This document shows positions 63,193-64,000 of a stretch of DNA of 64,000 bases, piece by piece. The stretch covers positions 248,001 to 312,000 of the forward strand of contig NC_089427.1 of the NCBI RefSeq assembly GCF_013426205.1, read 5' to 3'. The notes below the pieces were generated by a model. That model was given only the letters and a program-made list of their open reading frames with translations, ran no database searches and was not told the DNA's origin. Both the position numbers and the translations under genes were made by a program. How positions within the stretch are numbered: the first letter of the stretch is position 1; each line of letters begins with the position of its first letter. The DNA comes from Metarhizium brunneum (lineage: Eukaryota; Ascomycota; Sordariomycetes; Hypocreales; Clavicipitaceae).

Positions 63193-64000
63193 ATGCGGTC
63201 CGGTATTGTTGATGCCCTCACCAGGGCCGCTTGTGCCCTCTGCCTGTTGGGCAATATCCTCCCAGCTGCCGCCATCACCGTTGGGAGCACCGTCTTGATC
63301 CTGGCCCGCGATGATGCGGAAGCCAAAGGCGCGGCCATGGGCCTCGACGGCTATGGCATACCCTATCAAAAAGTTATATTTCCCGCCGGGGGAACAAACC
63401 TGCCTGTTCTAAACTCTTCGGCGACGCAGGGCAACTATGGCGGCATCGTCGTCATCTCCAATGTTGCATATGATAATAATGGCACCTTTGCCAGCGCCCT
63501 CACGCCCCAGCAGTGGGCTCAAATAAACAGCTACCAGTCCACCTTCAAGGTGCGCATGGTTCGAATTAATGAGTTTCCTAGCGCAGAATTTGGTGAGTTG
63601 CGCGGGATGCAACGTCCATGTCGTTACTCTGTCCGCTTCGTCCTGACTTTTTCCAAGGTACCATCGTGGCCAATACTGCTGAGCCCGGCTGTTGCGGAAG
63701 CAACACCGAGCAAAAGATCAGTCTCACCGATATTTCCCAGTTTCCCGGGGCAAATCTCAAAGCGTACGTCACATTCATCTGCCGCGATGCAACGCAGCAC
63801 GTTCACGCGCACTGCACCGTGCATGTGCCCACCTGAAACATGACATCTCTCTCTGTCTTGTTGTTCAGAAAAGAGAAATATACCGGCAGCTAACGAGTGC
63901 AAATAGAAATGCCGGCGTGTCTACGCAGGGTCTCTGGCACTACCCGGCCACCATCACAAACACAACCACGACCAAGGAAGTGGCGGGCTTTGAGGCGGCC
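63193..64000 (+). CDS. agd3: GAG deacetylase, 5' part only
   Basis: Secreted enzyme that removes acetyl groups from GalNAc residues of GAG, making the polymer cationic and adhesive. Exons are 63193-63592, 63658-63763 and 63907 onward; the gene runs off the right end. The signal peptide is ACALCLLGNILPAAA (cleavage near residue 27). The mature start is ITVGSTVLILARDDAEAK. GYGIPYQKVIFPAGG, NYGGIVVISNVAY and GLWHYPATITNTTTTKEVAGF match the N-terminal domain of Agd3 proteins. The carbohydrate-esterase (CE18) domain with its metal-binding His and Asp lies beyond the window. Identification rests on this N-terminal sequence plus the cluster context. Confidence 0.88.

Overview
The window is nuclear DNA of a filamentous ascomycete. 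Genes are split by short GT-AG introns (mostly 48-122 bp, often with a CTAAC/CTGAC-type branch site just before the acceptor). It encodes typical Pezizomycotina families: Zn2Cys6 regulators, an UstYa-like DUF3328 protein, a PTH11-like membrane protein, a LIP-type secretory lipase and a galactosaminogalactan locus. Gene content suggests Sordariomycetes, probably Hypocreales (Metarhizium/Pochonia-like); this is inference. Splice models were built by hand. Unless an entry says otherwise, exon lengths sum to whole codons.

Left part (1-16.6 kb): the 5' part of an amino-acid permease gene, a secreted repeat protein, then a compact aromatic-catabolism-like cluster. The cluster holds a homogentisate 1,2-dioxygenase paralogue (minus) divergent from a Baeyer-Villiger-type flavin monooxygenase, a regulator carrying both C2H2 fingers and a Zn2Cys6 cluster, and a short-chain dehydrogenase. 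It is followed by a decayed carboxylesterase pseudogene and a small four-helix membrane protein.

Middle (16.6-47 kb): gene-poor, accessory-looking DNA with scattered genes. These are an 8-cysteine secreted protein, a secretory lipase, an extended-SDR reductase, a GT31-like glycosyltransferase, a PD-(D/E)xK-like protein beside an FTA2-like kinase-fold protein, a Zn2Cys6 regulator next to an UstYa-like (RiPP-type) gene and a candidate secreted peptide, an acyltransferase-3 protein, a PTH11-like protein and an FAD monooxygenase. Gaps carry LTR-like remnants in both orientations and AT-rich sequence.

Right part (47-64 kb): GC-rich and gene-dense. It is a complete galactosaminogalactan (GAG) exopolysaccharide cluster: gt4C (a 2883-residue polymerase/transporter candidate), uge3 (epimerase), sph3 (GH135), ega3 (GH114) and agd3 (deacetylase, cut by the window end). 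The epimerase would supply UDP-Gal/UDP-GalNAc, Gt4C would polymerise and export, Agd3 would deacetylate GalNAc, and Sph3 and Ega3 would cleave the polymer. gt4C/uge3 and ega3/agd3 are divergent pairs, while sph3 and ega3 converge on a minisatellite.
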